From Maricaulis sp. (GTDB taxonomy: Bacteria > Pseudomonadota > Alphaproteobacteria > Caulobacterales > Maricaulaceae): a DNA stretch of 64,000 bases. The stretch spans positions 1-64,000 of the forward strand of contig NZ_JASBRW010000014.1 of NCBI RefSeq assembly GCF_030149235.1, in the 5' to 3' direction. Made by a program: the position numbers and the translations under genes. Positions 28,831 through 41,976 of the stretch are shown one piece after another. Each line of letters opens with the position of its first letter. The first letter of the stretch is position 1. Under the pieces are notes generated by a model. It had not been told where the DNA came from and did no database searches. It saw nothing but the letters and a program-made list of their open reading frames with translations.

Positions 28831-29790
28831 ATGGCCGATACAGATTATGCCCGCGCCCCGGTTTTGCTGTTCGATCCGGTTCATGCGAACCAGCGGACCA
28901 CGCGCTACGCCCTGCATGAAATCGGCTTTCGCCAGATTGAATGCGTCTCGACGCTGCCCGATCTGAAGACCGGCCTGACCGAAAGCAATCCGGTGCTTGC
29001 CGTGATGGAGAGCAGCGCCACGGACGCGGATGTGTTCAAGATCGTGCGTTCAATGCGTCGCAGCGAGCTGGGCAATAATCCTTTCATGGTGATCCTGCTG
29101 ACCACGTGGAGCCGCGACACGGTGCATATCCGCCGCGCCATCGAGTGTGGTGCCGATGATGTCATCGTGCGTCCGTTCTCCACCATGTTTGCCGAGGAGC
29201 GCGTGCGCACGCTGATCAAGGCGCGCAAAGATTTCATCGTCACCTCTGATTATATCGGGCCGGATCGCCGCAAGGGCGGAACCAGCCGCCAGTCCGACGC
29301 CCAGGCCCTGGAAGTCCCCAACCTGCTGCAAGCCATGGTGGAGGGCGATACCGCCGCCCTGGCCCGCGGCAGCCACTGGATCAAGGAAGCCAAGAGTACG
29401 GTGATCGCCGAGCGACTGCGCCGCCTCGCCATGCGCGTGGTTGTTACAGCGGAGCTGCAACTCGGCGACAAGGCGGGCGATACCCGGATCGACTATGAAG
29501 ACATGCTGCGCACCTCACGCGAGCTGAAAGCGCAATTGCTGAAACTCTCGCGGGCCGAAGCCGCTGAGGTTGCGGAGGCTCTTATCGAGCAGGTCACCAC
29601 TATGCAGTCCGGTAACGACACCAGCCCCGCCAGCTTCAAGCTGACCAAGGAGTTGGCCATGGGCGCCTATGCCGCCTTTGCCAATGGTGAGTCGCTGGAG
29701 CGTTCGCGCGATGAAATCGAGCGCACGGTGGCCAATCTGCGCAAGCGGATCCAGGCCCGGGCCCAGGCCGCTGCAGGCAATGCCGCATAG
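28831..29790 (+). CDS. receiver-like (pseudo-receiver) protein with helical C-terminal region
   Basis: Residues 10 to 130 fold like a CheY receiver (VLLFDPVHANQRTTRYAL at the start, VILLTTWSRDTVHIRRAIECGADDVIVRPF at the end). The phosphoacceptor Asp position is Glu60 (AVMESSATD), and the conserved Lys is Arg114 in VRPFS, so it probably cannot be phosphorylated in the normal way and may be locked on. Then comes YIGPDRRKG, and a helical region to residue 319 without a recognised output domain. No kinase gene is adjacent; it lies between tpiA and secG. Likely a signalling adaptor; the specific role is unknown. Confidence 0.75.
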   Translation: MADTDYARAPVLLFDPVHANQRTTRYALHEIGFRQIECVSTLPDLKTGLTESNPVLAVMESSATDADVFKIVRSMRRSELGNNPFMVILLTTWSRDTVHIRRAIECGADDVIVRPFSTMFAEERVRTLIKARKDFIVTSDYIGPDRRKGGTSRQSDAQALEVPNLLQAMVEGDTAALARGSHWIKEAKSTVIAERLRRLAMRVVVTAELQLGDKAGDTRIDYEDMLRTSRELKAQLLKLSRAEAAEVAEALIEQVTTMQSGNDTSPASFKLTKELAMGAYAAFANGESLERSRDEIERTVANLRKRIQARAQAAAGNAA

Positions 29791-29899
29791 GTGCTGGCCA
29801 ACGCCACACGCCTAGTATAAAACACCACGCCTTGTGATCGGAGCATGCGTTCCCCAAGTAAGAGGAGCGCGCGCACAGCGTCTTTAGGCAGCAGGTTTC

Positions 29900-30214
29900 A
29901 TGACGACGGTTCTTCTCATCATCCAGGTTCTTATCGCCGTATCCCTTACGGTCGTGGTGCTGCTGCAGCGGTCCGAGGGCGGTGCCCTGGGTATTGGCGG
30001 CGGTCAGGGCTCGATGATGACGGGCCGGTCCGCAGCAACCGTGCTGACCCGTACCACCATGGTTTTGGCGGCACTGTTTATCGGCAATTCCATATTCATG
30101 GCCGTTCTGGTTGGTGTGAATACGGACGGGTCGAGCATTTATGACAATCCGGTCGATCTCTCCACGCCGGTTCTGCTGGAAGAAGAGACCAACCAGGTTC
30201 CGACCGACGGCTAG
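29900..30214 (+). CDS. secG: preprotein translocase subunit SecG
   Basis: Small subunit of the SecYEG channel. Two membrane segments (about residues 3 to 21 and 51 to 72) flank the conserved cytoplasmic loop LLQRSEGGALGIGGGQG. The 104-residue length fits, with a short acidic C-terminal tail. It lies next to tpiA and pyrG, where secG is often found in alphaproteobacteria. Confidence 0.93.
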   Translation: MTTVLLIIQVLIAVSLTVVVLLQRSEGGALGIGGGQGSMMTGRSAATVLTRTTMVLAALFIGNSIFMAVLVGVNTDGSSIYDNPVDLSTPVLLEEETNQVPTDG

Positions 30215-30268
30215 GCCCGTCTCTCCGGACACTTTCCTTTCAGCGGCTTAGGCCGATTTCCGCATTAA

Positions 30269-33339
<3,071 letters not shown>

Positions 33340-33454
33340 CAGCATCTCCCCCTTGCGCGCACTTTTTTATCGTCCCGGTGCATCCAAACCCATCCCCGGA
33401 TGCATCTCACTCAAAAGGCCCCCGTGCATCTTGTTGTGGGCAATGGAGATCAAT

Positions 33455-34105
33455 ATGCGCAAATTTGCTTCCCTCGCAGCCGTCATGGTCCTGTCGGCCG
33501 GTCTGAACCTTCCCGCGTTCGCCCAGGACAGCCAGTCCATGGATGTCGGCGTCTTTGACCGTATTGATGCGGCCGGTCAGTTCCGTGTCGTTCTGATTCA
33601 GGGCGACACGCACTCGGTGCGCCTGGAAGGCGATGGCGGGGAGTTTGACGAGGTCAGCATCAGTCTCAATCGCGGCGAGCTGGAACTTGACCAGGACATG
33701 CGCTGGTTCGGCAATAACCGCTCGGTCGACGTGACCGTGTACGTCACCGCCCCGGGCTTTACCCATATGGAGTTCGGGCGCGGCATCGGAGCGGAAGTGC
33801 GCGACTTCCACACCGGCGAGCTCGACCTGGAAATTTCCACCGGAGCTGTCGTGCGTATGACCGGTGCCTGTGACGCGCTGGATCTCTCCATGTCGACGGG
33901 CGGCGTGCTCTATGCCGAGGACTTCGTCTGCACCGATGTCCGCGCTCGCGCTTCAACCGGCTCGAGCGGCGATATTCACGCGACCGGTTATGCCGATGTG
34001 CGCGCTTCGATGGGGGCGGATTATGACGTCTACGGCAATCCGGAGAACCGGGAACTGCGCTCTTCCATGGGCGCCAGTGTTCGCCTGGTACGCCCGCGCA
34101 GCTGA
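33455..34105 (+). CDS. secreted DUF2807-type (head GIN) beta-solenoid protein
   Basis: A signal peptide (MRKFASLAAVMVLSAGLNL, cleavage after AFA) precedes about 190 residues of short repeated strands with Asp, Gly and Ser turns (ITLNRGELELD-like, EISTGAVVRMTG, LSMSTGGVLYAE, ASTGSSGDIHATG, RASMGADYDVYG). This is the DUF2807 pattern, a putative auto-transporter-like adhesin head with a right-handed beta fold. Two Cys (in GACDALD and EDFVCTD) are 20 residues apart and could form a disulfide. ATG 33455 has GGAG 6 bases upstream. Function is not known; it resembles in style the solenoid proteins at 44.7 to 49.5 kb. Confidence 0.75.
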   Translation: MRKFASLAAVMVLSAGLNLPAFAQDSQSMDVGVFDRIDAAGQFRVVLIQGDTHSVRLEGDGGEFDEVSISLNRGELELDQDMRWFGNNRSVDVTVYVTAPGFTHMEFGRGIGAEVRDFHTGELDLEISTGAVVRMTGACDALDLSMSTGGVLYAEDFVCTDVRARASTGSSGDIHATGYADVRASMGADYDVYGNPENRELRSSMGASVRLVRPRS

Positions 34106-34234
34106 TATAACCTGGATTGAGCTGTGCCCTATGGCACTGAAGTGGTTGCGCACTCGCGGCGAAGCAGCTATACGGCGCGGCTCGAACAGATGGCGTGTGC
34201 CATCCCAGCAGTTTTCTACCCGGTGGAGAGGCTC

Positions 34235-34417
34235 ATGGCCGTCCCTAAGAGTAAAGTCACGAAATCCAAGCGCGGCTTCCGTCGTAGCCATGACGCGATC
34301 AGCAGCACGGCCTATGTCGAAGACAAGGACAGCGGTGAGCTGCGTCGTCCGCACCACATCGATCTGAAGTCCGGCATGTACCGCGGCAAGCAGATCCTCG
34401 AGCCGAAAGACGACTGA
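34235..34417 (+). CDS. rpmF: 50S ribosomal protein L32
   Basis: 60-residue ribosomal protein with [21 protein letters not shown] at the start, the L32 hallmark. It has no cysteines, so it is the zinc-independent form, as in most Gram-negative bacteria. GGAGAGG precedes the ATG. It is usually next to plsX and fabH, which are not here. The gene lies alone between the DUF2807 gene and eno with its own hairpin behind it. Confidence 0.95.
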   Translation: MAVPKSKVTKSKRGFRRSHDAISSTAYVEDKDSGELRRPHHIDLKSGMYRGKQILEPKDD

Positions 34418-34461
34418 GTCGGCTTGAACGGGCTGTATTCGGTCCGGGCCAAGAGAATACC

Positions 34462-34498
34462 AAACGCGCTTCGGCAGGGCCGGGGCGCGTTTCTCATT
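34462..34498 (+). terminator. Terminator hairpin after rpmF
   Basis: AAACGCGC pairs with GCGCGTTT, and inside it CGGC pairs with GCCG, so the stem is nested and long. The following bases CTCATTAT are only partly T-rich. It lies 44 bases past the rpmF stop and before eno. Confidence 0.6.
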
Positions 34499-34557
34499 AT
34501 CGGGTTGTCCTCTCTCCTTCGTGACAATCCGGCTTTTTACAGCTGGGTTAGCGGTAA

Positions 34558-35916
<1,359 letters not shown>

Positions 35917-36009
35917 GCCCAACTGGCCGGGAAGTAACGCTTCCTTCATGCTGATCGCGTTATCTACGTCCATCGACACGGCCAAAAGGCCGGCAATCAG
36001 GATGGACCG

Positions 36010-36315
36010 GTGGACGCGATCAAGCGCCTCATTCCCAGTTTCTTTCTCGCGCTCGCGATTGCCTATTTCGGTTATCACGCGCTGACCGGTGAGCAGGGCG
36101 TGCTGAACTGGCTCGTCGTCGAGTCCGAGATTCGCGAAACCGAAGCCGAGCTCGCCGTGGCCACGGCCCAGCGTGAAGACCTGGAAGAAACCGCAGCGCG
36201 TCTGCGCTCCGACAGCCTGGATCTGGACTATCTCGATGAGCGCGCCCGCGACGTTCTCAACGTTGCCCATCCGCGTGAATTCATTGTCGAGATTGAGCCG
36301 GACGCGCAGCGCTAG
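36010..36315 (+). CDS. ftsB: FtsB/DivIC septum formation initiator
   Basis: Small bitopic division protein of the FtsQLB complex. One membrane segment (about residues 9 to 25, FFLALAIAYFGYHAL) follows a short basic N-terminus; a coiled coil rich in Glu and Ala runs from about 36 to 75, then DYLDERARDVLNVAHPREF, the conserved end block. It starts at GTG 36010, with AGGA 7 bases upstream. Location between eno and pdhA is the common alphaproteobacterial context. 101 residues. Confidence 0.9.
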   Translation: MDAIKRLIPSFFLALAIAYFGYHALTGEQGVLNWLVVESEIRETEAELAVATAQREDLEETAARLRSDSLDLDYLDERARDVLNVAHPREFIVEIEPDAQR

Positions 36316-36470
36316 CCGCGCCTCAGGAATTTCGCACGCGGAATTCTGAATGAGATCGTTTCAAGTGTAACGATAAAAACTTTCGCCGGGTGCTTGCAGC
36401 GCCGGGCGCAATTCTGTTATGGCCGAAGCGAAACATCCGGGAGCGCGGAAACAATTTCGCGAGCAAAATA

Positions 36471-37463
36471 ATGGCCACGAAGCGTACCAGCTCGAAATCG
36501 ACCTCTAAAGACCAGATGCTTGCCGATTATCGCGAGATGCTGCTGATGCGGCGTTTCGAGGAAAAGGCGGGTCAGCTCTACGGTATGGGGCTGATCGCCG
36601 GCTTCTGTCACCTCTATATCGGTCAGGAAGCCGTCGTCACCGGCATCCAGGCGGCGCTGGACGAGGGTGACCAGGTTATCACTGGCTATCGCGACCACGC
36701 CCACATGCTCGCCTGCGGCATGGACCCCAATGGCGTCATGGCCGAGCTGACGGGGCGTGAAGGCGGCTATTCGCGCGGCAAGGGCGGCTCGATGCACATG
36801 TTCTCGCGTGAGAAAAACTTCTATGGCGGTCACGGCATTGTCGGCGCCCAGGTCTCGATCGGCACCGGTCTGGGCTTTGCCAACTGGTACAAGGATAATG
36901 GCAAGATCTCCGTCGCTTACTTTGGCGATGGCGCGGCCAATCAGGGCCAGGTCTATGAGAGCTTCAACATGGCCAAGCTCTGGGACCTGCCGGTCGTTTT
37001 CGTGATCGAGAACAACCAGTACGCTATGGGCACGGCAGTCAAGCGCGCCTCCTCGGAAACCCATCTCTACAAGCGCGGCATTTCCTTCGGTATTCCGGGC
37101 GAGGAAGTTGACGGCATGGATGTGGAAGCAGTGCGCAAGGCAGCCGAAAAGGCGGCCAAGCATGCCCGTTCCGGCAAGGGTCCCTATATCCTCGAGATGA
37201 AGACCTATCGCTATCGCGGTCACTCCATGTCCGACCCGGCGAAATACCGCACCCGCGACGAGGTCGATGAAATGCGCACGCATCACGATCCGATCGACAT
37301 GGTCAAAGCCAAGATCATCGACAAGGGCTGGTCGACTGAAGAGGACCTCAAGGCGATCGACAAAGAGGTCAAGGCGATCGTCAACGCCTCCGCCGAGTTC
37401 GCCAAGGAAAGCCCGGAGCCCGATCCGAGCGAGCTTTACACCGACGTGCTGGTGGAGGCGTAG
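36471..37463 (+). CDS. pdhA: pyruvate dehydrogenase E1 component, alpha subunit
   Basis: Thiamine diphosphate binding half of the heterotetrameric E1, which decarboxylates pyruvate. The TPP motif is GDGAANQGQVYESFNMAKL, ending in IENNQYAMGT; the phosphorylation-loop-type block YRYRGHSMSDPAKYR is also present. 330 residues. I use ATG 36471 (MATKRTSSKS). It begins the pdhA-NTF2-pdhB-...-pdhC locus, 155 bases after ftsB, where its promoter probably lies. Confidence 0.96.
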   Translation: MATKRTSSKSTSKDQMLADYREMLLMRRFEEKAGQLYGMGLIAGFCHLYIGQEAVVTGIQAALDEGDQVITGYRDHAHMLACGMDPNGVMAELTGREGGYSRGKGGSMHMFSREKNFYGGHGIVGAQVSIGTGLGFANWYKDNGKISVAYFGDGAANQGQVYESFNMAKLWDLPVVFVIENNQYAMGTAVKRASSETHLYKRGISFGIPGEEVDGMDVEAVRKAAEKAAKHARSGKGPYILEMKTYRYRGHSMSDPAKYRTRDEVDEMRTHHDPIDMVKAKIIDKGWSTEEDLKAIDKEVKAIVNASAEFAKESPEPDPSELYTDVLVEA

Positions 37464-37466
37464 ATC

Positions 37467-37877
37467 ATGAGCGCTCTGGCCAAGGAATTCCTCGCCGACT
37501 GGCACAAGGCCGTGAAGCATCGCGATCGCGAACTGCTCTCCTCCATCATTGCCGAGGGCTGTGAATTGCGCTCGCCGGTGGTCTGGAAGCCGACGGCGGA
37601 CAAGGACTATCTCCTGCACATCCTGATGGGGGTGATCACCGTCGTGGAAGGGTTTGAGTATCGCGATGAGTGGATCAAGGAGAATGAGATCATTCTCGAG
37701 TTCACCGGCACGGTAGACGGCAAGGGCCTCAGTGCGATTGACCGCATTACCCTCGATGAGAACGGCAAGATGTGCCGGATCGAAGTGATGATGCGCCCGC
37801 TCAACACCCTTATCGAATTTGCGACCCGCATGCGTGAACACGCGTTGCGTTACCAGCCCGAAGCCGCGAACGGCTAA
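37467..37877 (+). CDS. NTF2-like (SnoaL-type) protein in the pdh operon
   Basis: A 136-residue single-domain protein. The first helix block FLADWHKAVKHRDRELLSSIIAEGCELRSPVVW followed by beta strands with EFTGTVDGKGLSAIDRITLDENGKMCRIEVMMRP fits the cone-shaped NTF2-like fold. It starts 3 bases after pdhA and ends 18 bases before pdhB, so it is made together with E1. No catalytic residues can be assigned, and no role in the complex is known to me. Relatives occur as small ligand-binding proteins or isomerases. Confidence 0.75.
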   Translation: MSALAKEFLADWHKAVKHRDRELLSSIIAEGCELRSPVVWKPTADKDYLLHILMGVITVVEGFEYRDEWIKENEIILEFTGTVDGKGLSAIDRITLDENGKMCRIEVMMRPLNTLIEFATRMREHALRYQPEAANG

Positions 37878-37895
37878 TCCTGCAGGACTGAAGAA

Positions 37896-39323
<1,428 letters not shown>

Positions 39324-39326
39324 GGT

Positions 39327-39734
39327 GTGTACGATTTCTCGAAATCGGTATTAAGCAAATGGTGCCCGTCCATTCCTGTTGGAGAGTATGATTTTGTCTC
39401 CAGCAAGTTAGAGCTTGGCGAACTATCAGTGAAATTGGTTCGGAGAAATCCAAGACTGGGTGAGGAATTTGCCTGCGAGCTGATCGCGCAGCCTGTTTGG
39501 CATTGCGTCGTAGAGGATGAGCAATATCAGGAGCAATTAATCGCGGCAGCACCGGGGGATATGTTCGAGGTCCGAAATTCCCCAGTCGTTACAGGGTTTT
39601 TGTCCAATGAAATGCTGTTCCGGGAGCTAGGCGTTAATGCCCGGCATTGGGTCATCCTAACGTTACAAGAATGCGTCCATATAGTCGCGGAAAACGAGCC
39701 AACATTCCGCCCAATTTACGGTGATGCCGCATGA
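39327..39734 (+). CDS. hypothetical protein, AT-richer orphan in the pdh operon
   Basis: I do not recognise the family. The 135-residue soluble protein has a single predicted alpha/beta pattern, with no signal peptide or membrane segment, and one notable Trp/Cys pair in QPVWHCVVED. It starts at GTG 39327, 3 bases after the pdhB stop, and its stop overlaps the GFA gene by 4 bases. It uses TTA, CTA, ATA and AGA codons that its neighbours avoid and is visibly richer in A and T, which points to recent acquisition. Confidence 0.6.
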   Translation: MYDFSKSVLSKWCPSIPVGEYDFVSSKLELGELSVKLVRRNPRLGEEFACELIAQPVWHCVVEDEQYQEQLIAAAPGDMFEVRNSPVVTGFLSNEMLFRELGVNARHWVILTLQECVHIVAENEPTFRPIYGDAA

Positions 39735-40141
39735 CCAACTCCCCGCAAAAATCCTGGCGCCATGGCGAGTGTCATTGTGGTGAGGTTGCTTTCAAGGTGA
39801 ACCTGCCCGATTCCGTCGTGGCCCTGTCATGCAATTGCTCGATCTGCGCCAAGACCGGCTTTATCCATCTCATTGTTCCAAAGCCCGACTTCGCCATTGA
39901 GCGCGGGGCGGAAAGCCTGACGACCTATACATTCGGCAGCCATACGGCCAAGCACACCTTCTGTTCCAAATGCGGGGTGAAGGCCTTCTACGTGCCGCGC
40001 TCGCATCCTGACAGCTGGTCGGTCAATCTGCGCTGCCTCGATGCCGATGCCGATCTCCAGCTGCGCTTTGAAGAATTTGACGGCGCCAACTGGGAAAAGA
40101 ATATCCAACAGATCAATCCGGAGCTGGGCGGTAACGCCTGA
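39731..40141 (+). CDS. GFA family zinc-binding protein
   Basis: Member of the glutathione-dependent formaldehyde-activating enzyme-like family (Mss4-like fold). Cysteines at 14 and 16 (GECHCGEVAF), 34, 36 and 39 (SCNCSICAKTG), and 78 and 81 (FCSKCGVKAF) form the zinc-binding sets typical for the family. It probably binds zinc and a small thiol compound; real formaldehyde activity in the wider family is doubtful. Codon use is like the chromosome, unlike the gene it overlaps by 4 bases. It sits 20 bases before pdhC. Confidence 0.85.
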   Translation: MTNSPQKSWRHGECHCGEVAFKVNLPDSVVALSCNCSICAKTGFIHLIVPKPDFAIERGAESLTTYTFGSHTAKHTFCSKCGVKAFYVPRSHPDSWSVNLRCLDADADLQLRFEEFDGANWEKNIQQINPELGGNA

Positions 40142-40161
40142 CCGATCCAAGGGGACGAACC

Positions 40162-41514
40162 ATGCCAATCGAAATCCTGATGCCCGCCCTGTCTCCGACC
40201 ATGGAAGAGGGCACGCTCGCCAAGTGGAATATCAAGGAAGGCGACACCGTTGAGAGCGGTGACGTGATAGCCGAGATCGAGACCGACAAGGCGACGATGG
40301 AAGTCGAGGCCGTCGATGAAGGCAAGGTCGGCAAGATCCTCGTCGCTGAGGGTACGGAAGGCGTGAAAGTGAACGAACTGATCGCGCTTCTGCTCGAAGA
40401 TGGCGAGGATGCGTCAGCCATGGATGCGCCGTCACCCACAACAGACGCCAAGGCCGCGCCATCTGCACCGGCGTCCAGCGAAAAGCCCGCCGCGCCGGCA
40501 CAAAAAGCCGACGCAAAGCTCGCGCAAGCCGCGCCGAAACCCAGCGCAAACCGGGTGCTATCCTCACCGCTGGCCCGCCGGATCGCCGCTGATAACCAGC
40601 TGGATCTGTCAGCCCTGGAAGGCTCCGGCCCGCGTGGCCGTGTGATCAAGCGAGACGTCGAAGCCGCGTTGGCCGCCCCCAAACCCGCCCCCAAACCCGC
40701 CGCAACGCCCGCACCAGCAGCCCCGCAACCCGCTGCCGCACCGGCCGCGAGTGCACCGGCAGCTGCGCCGGCGGATACTGCGAGCTCGGAAGAGCCGCTG
40801 GCGAAATTCGGCATCAAAACCGGGACTTATGGCCTGCGTGACGCAGACAATGTGACCAAGGTCTCGGCCCGCCGCCTGACCGAAAGCTTCCGCGATATCC
40901 CGCATTTCCCGCTCAACATGGATCTGGAAATCGACGCCCTGATGGCCTTCCGCAGGGAGGTCAATGCCAAGGCCGCGGCCGATGGCGACAAGATTTCCGT
41001 CAATGATATCCTCATCAAAGCGTCCGGAATGGCCCTGCGCAAAGTGCCCGAAGCCAATGCGTCCTGGGTCGGCGATGGCCGGATTGCGCGCCACAAGACG
41101 GCCGATGTCTCTGTCGCGGTGGCCATTGATGGCGGTCTGATTACGCCCATCGTACGCGCCACCGGGAGCAAGGGGTTGGTGCAGATCTCTCGTAATATGA
41201 AGGATTTGGCAGCTCGAGCGCGGGCCCGAAAGCTGAAGCCGGAAGAATTCCAGGGCGGATCCTTCTCGATCTCCAATCTGGGAATGTTCGGGGTGAAGAG
41301 TTTCTCCTCCATCATCAACCCGCCGCAGGGCATGATCCTGTCTGTCGGGGCAGGGGAAAAGCGCCCGGTCGTCAAGGATGACGCCCTGGCCATCGCCACC
41401 GTCATGAGCGTCACGCTGACCTGCGATCACCGGGTCGTCGATGGCGCCACCGGTGCGCGCTGGCTGCAGGCCTTCAAGGGCTTTGTCGAAGATCCGGTGA
41501 CGATGCTGATGTGA
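40162..41514 (+). CDS. pdhC: pyruvate dehydrogenase E2, dihydrolipoyllysine acetyltransferase
   Basis: Core of the complex; transfers acetyl from lipoyl to CoA. Lipoyl domain at 1 to 78 with Lys43, an Ala/Pro-rich linker, the E3/E1-binding domain at about 132 to 170 (SSPLARRIAADNQLDL, GSGPRGRVIKRDV), a second Ala/Pro linker, and the catalytic domain from about 222 with the active site TCDHRVVDGATGARW near residue 420. 450 residues. The lipoyl domain is nearly identical to that of PdhB. Confidence 0.96.
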   Translation: MPIEILMPALSPTMEEGTLAKWNIKEGDTVESGDVIAEIETDKATMEVEAVDEGKVGKILVAEGTEGVKVNELIALLLEDGEDASAMDAPSPTTDAKAAPSAPASSEKPAAPAQKADAKLAQAAPKPSANRVLSSPLARRIAADNQLDLSALEGSGPRGRVIKRDVEAALAAPKPAPKPAATPAPAAPQPAAAPAASAPAAAPADTASSEEPLAKFGIKTGTYGLRDADNVTKVSARRLTESFRDIPHFPLNMDLEIDALMAFRREVNAKAAADGDKISVNDILIKASGMALRKVPEANASWVGDGRIARHKTADVSVAVAIDGGLITPIVRATGSKGLVQISRNMKDLAARARARKLKPEEFQGGSFSISNLGMFGVKSFSSIINPPQGMILSVGAGEKRPVVKDDALAIATVMSVTLTCDHRVVDGATGARWLQAFKGFVEDPVTMLM

Positions 41515-41577
41515 TCGGACGGGCCCGCTTGTCCACGCCTGGAAAACCTGCGCTATGCTGTGCGCCCGGAGGATGAC

Positions 41578-41949
41578 ATGACCGTCAAGACGATTTCCCT
41601 GGTGGAAAAGCATTCCCAGTTTGACGCGCCCTGGTCGCCCAAGCGCATCGCGACCGTGGATGATTACGATATCAAGCTGGCCAAGGCGTCGGGCTGTTTC
41701 GACTGGCACAAGCATGATGAGGAAGATGAGCTCTTCCTCGTCACCAAGGGGGTCCTGCACATCGAGATCGAGGGGCAGGACACGGTTGTGCTCGGCCCGG
41801 GCGAGATGTGCGTCATCCCCAAGGGGGTCCGCCATCGCCCGGTGGCCCAGACCGAGGTCGTCGACCTCCTGTTGATGGAAAAGAGTGGTGTCACCAATAC
41901 CGGTGACAATCCCGACAGCGATCTGACCCAGGTGATCGAGGACCTCTAG
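41578..41949 (+). CDS. small cupin domain protein
   Basis: A 123-residue single cupin barrel. The metal-site motif is DWHKHDEEDELFLVTKGVLHIE followed by LGPGEMCVIPKGVRHRPV, giving His, His, Glu and His ligands. GGAGG lies shortly before ATG 41578; an in-frame GTG at 41560 is a less likely start. The substrate is unknown; mannose-6-phosphate-like or oxygenase roles cannot be told apart. It is convergent with the dehalogenase, and an inverted repeat covers both stop codons. Confidence 0.82.
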   Translation: MTVKTISLVEKHSQFDAPWSPKRIATVDDYDIKLAKASGCFDWHKHDEEDELFLVTKGVLHIEIEGQDTVVLGPGEMCVIPKGVRHRPVAQTEVVDLLLMEKSGVTNTGDNPDSDLTQVIEDL

Positions 41950-41976
41950 GCGGCGGGGACGCTCTCGCGCCTAGAG
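41944..41976. repeat. Inverted repeat spanning both stop codons of convergent genes
   Basis: CTCTAGGCG (41944-41952) pairs with CGCCTAGAG (41968-41976) across a 15-base loop. The stop codons of the cupin and dehalogenase genes fall inside the two arms. There is no T run on either side, so it could be a weak bidirectional terminator or a 3-prime stabilising structure. Confidence 0.5.

Noticed and set aside
35979-35996. CGGCC-AAAA-GGCCG hairpin after eno as a terminator
   Set aside because: No T tract follows, and ftsB starts within 20 bases, so a terminator role is not supported.
36326-36346. Two GGAATT repeats upstream of pdhA as a regulator site
   Set aside because: The repeats are short and not clearly symmetric; no known regulator motif fits.
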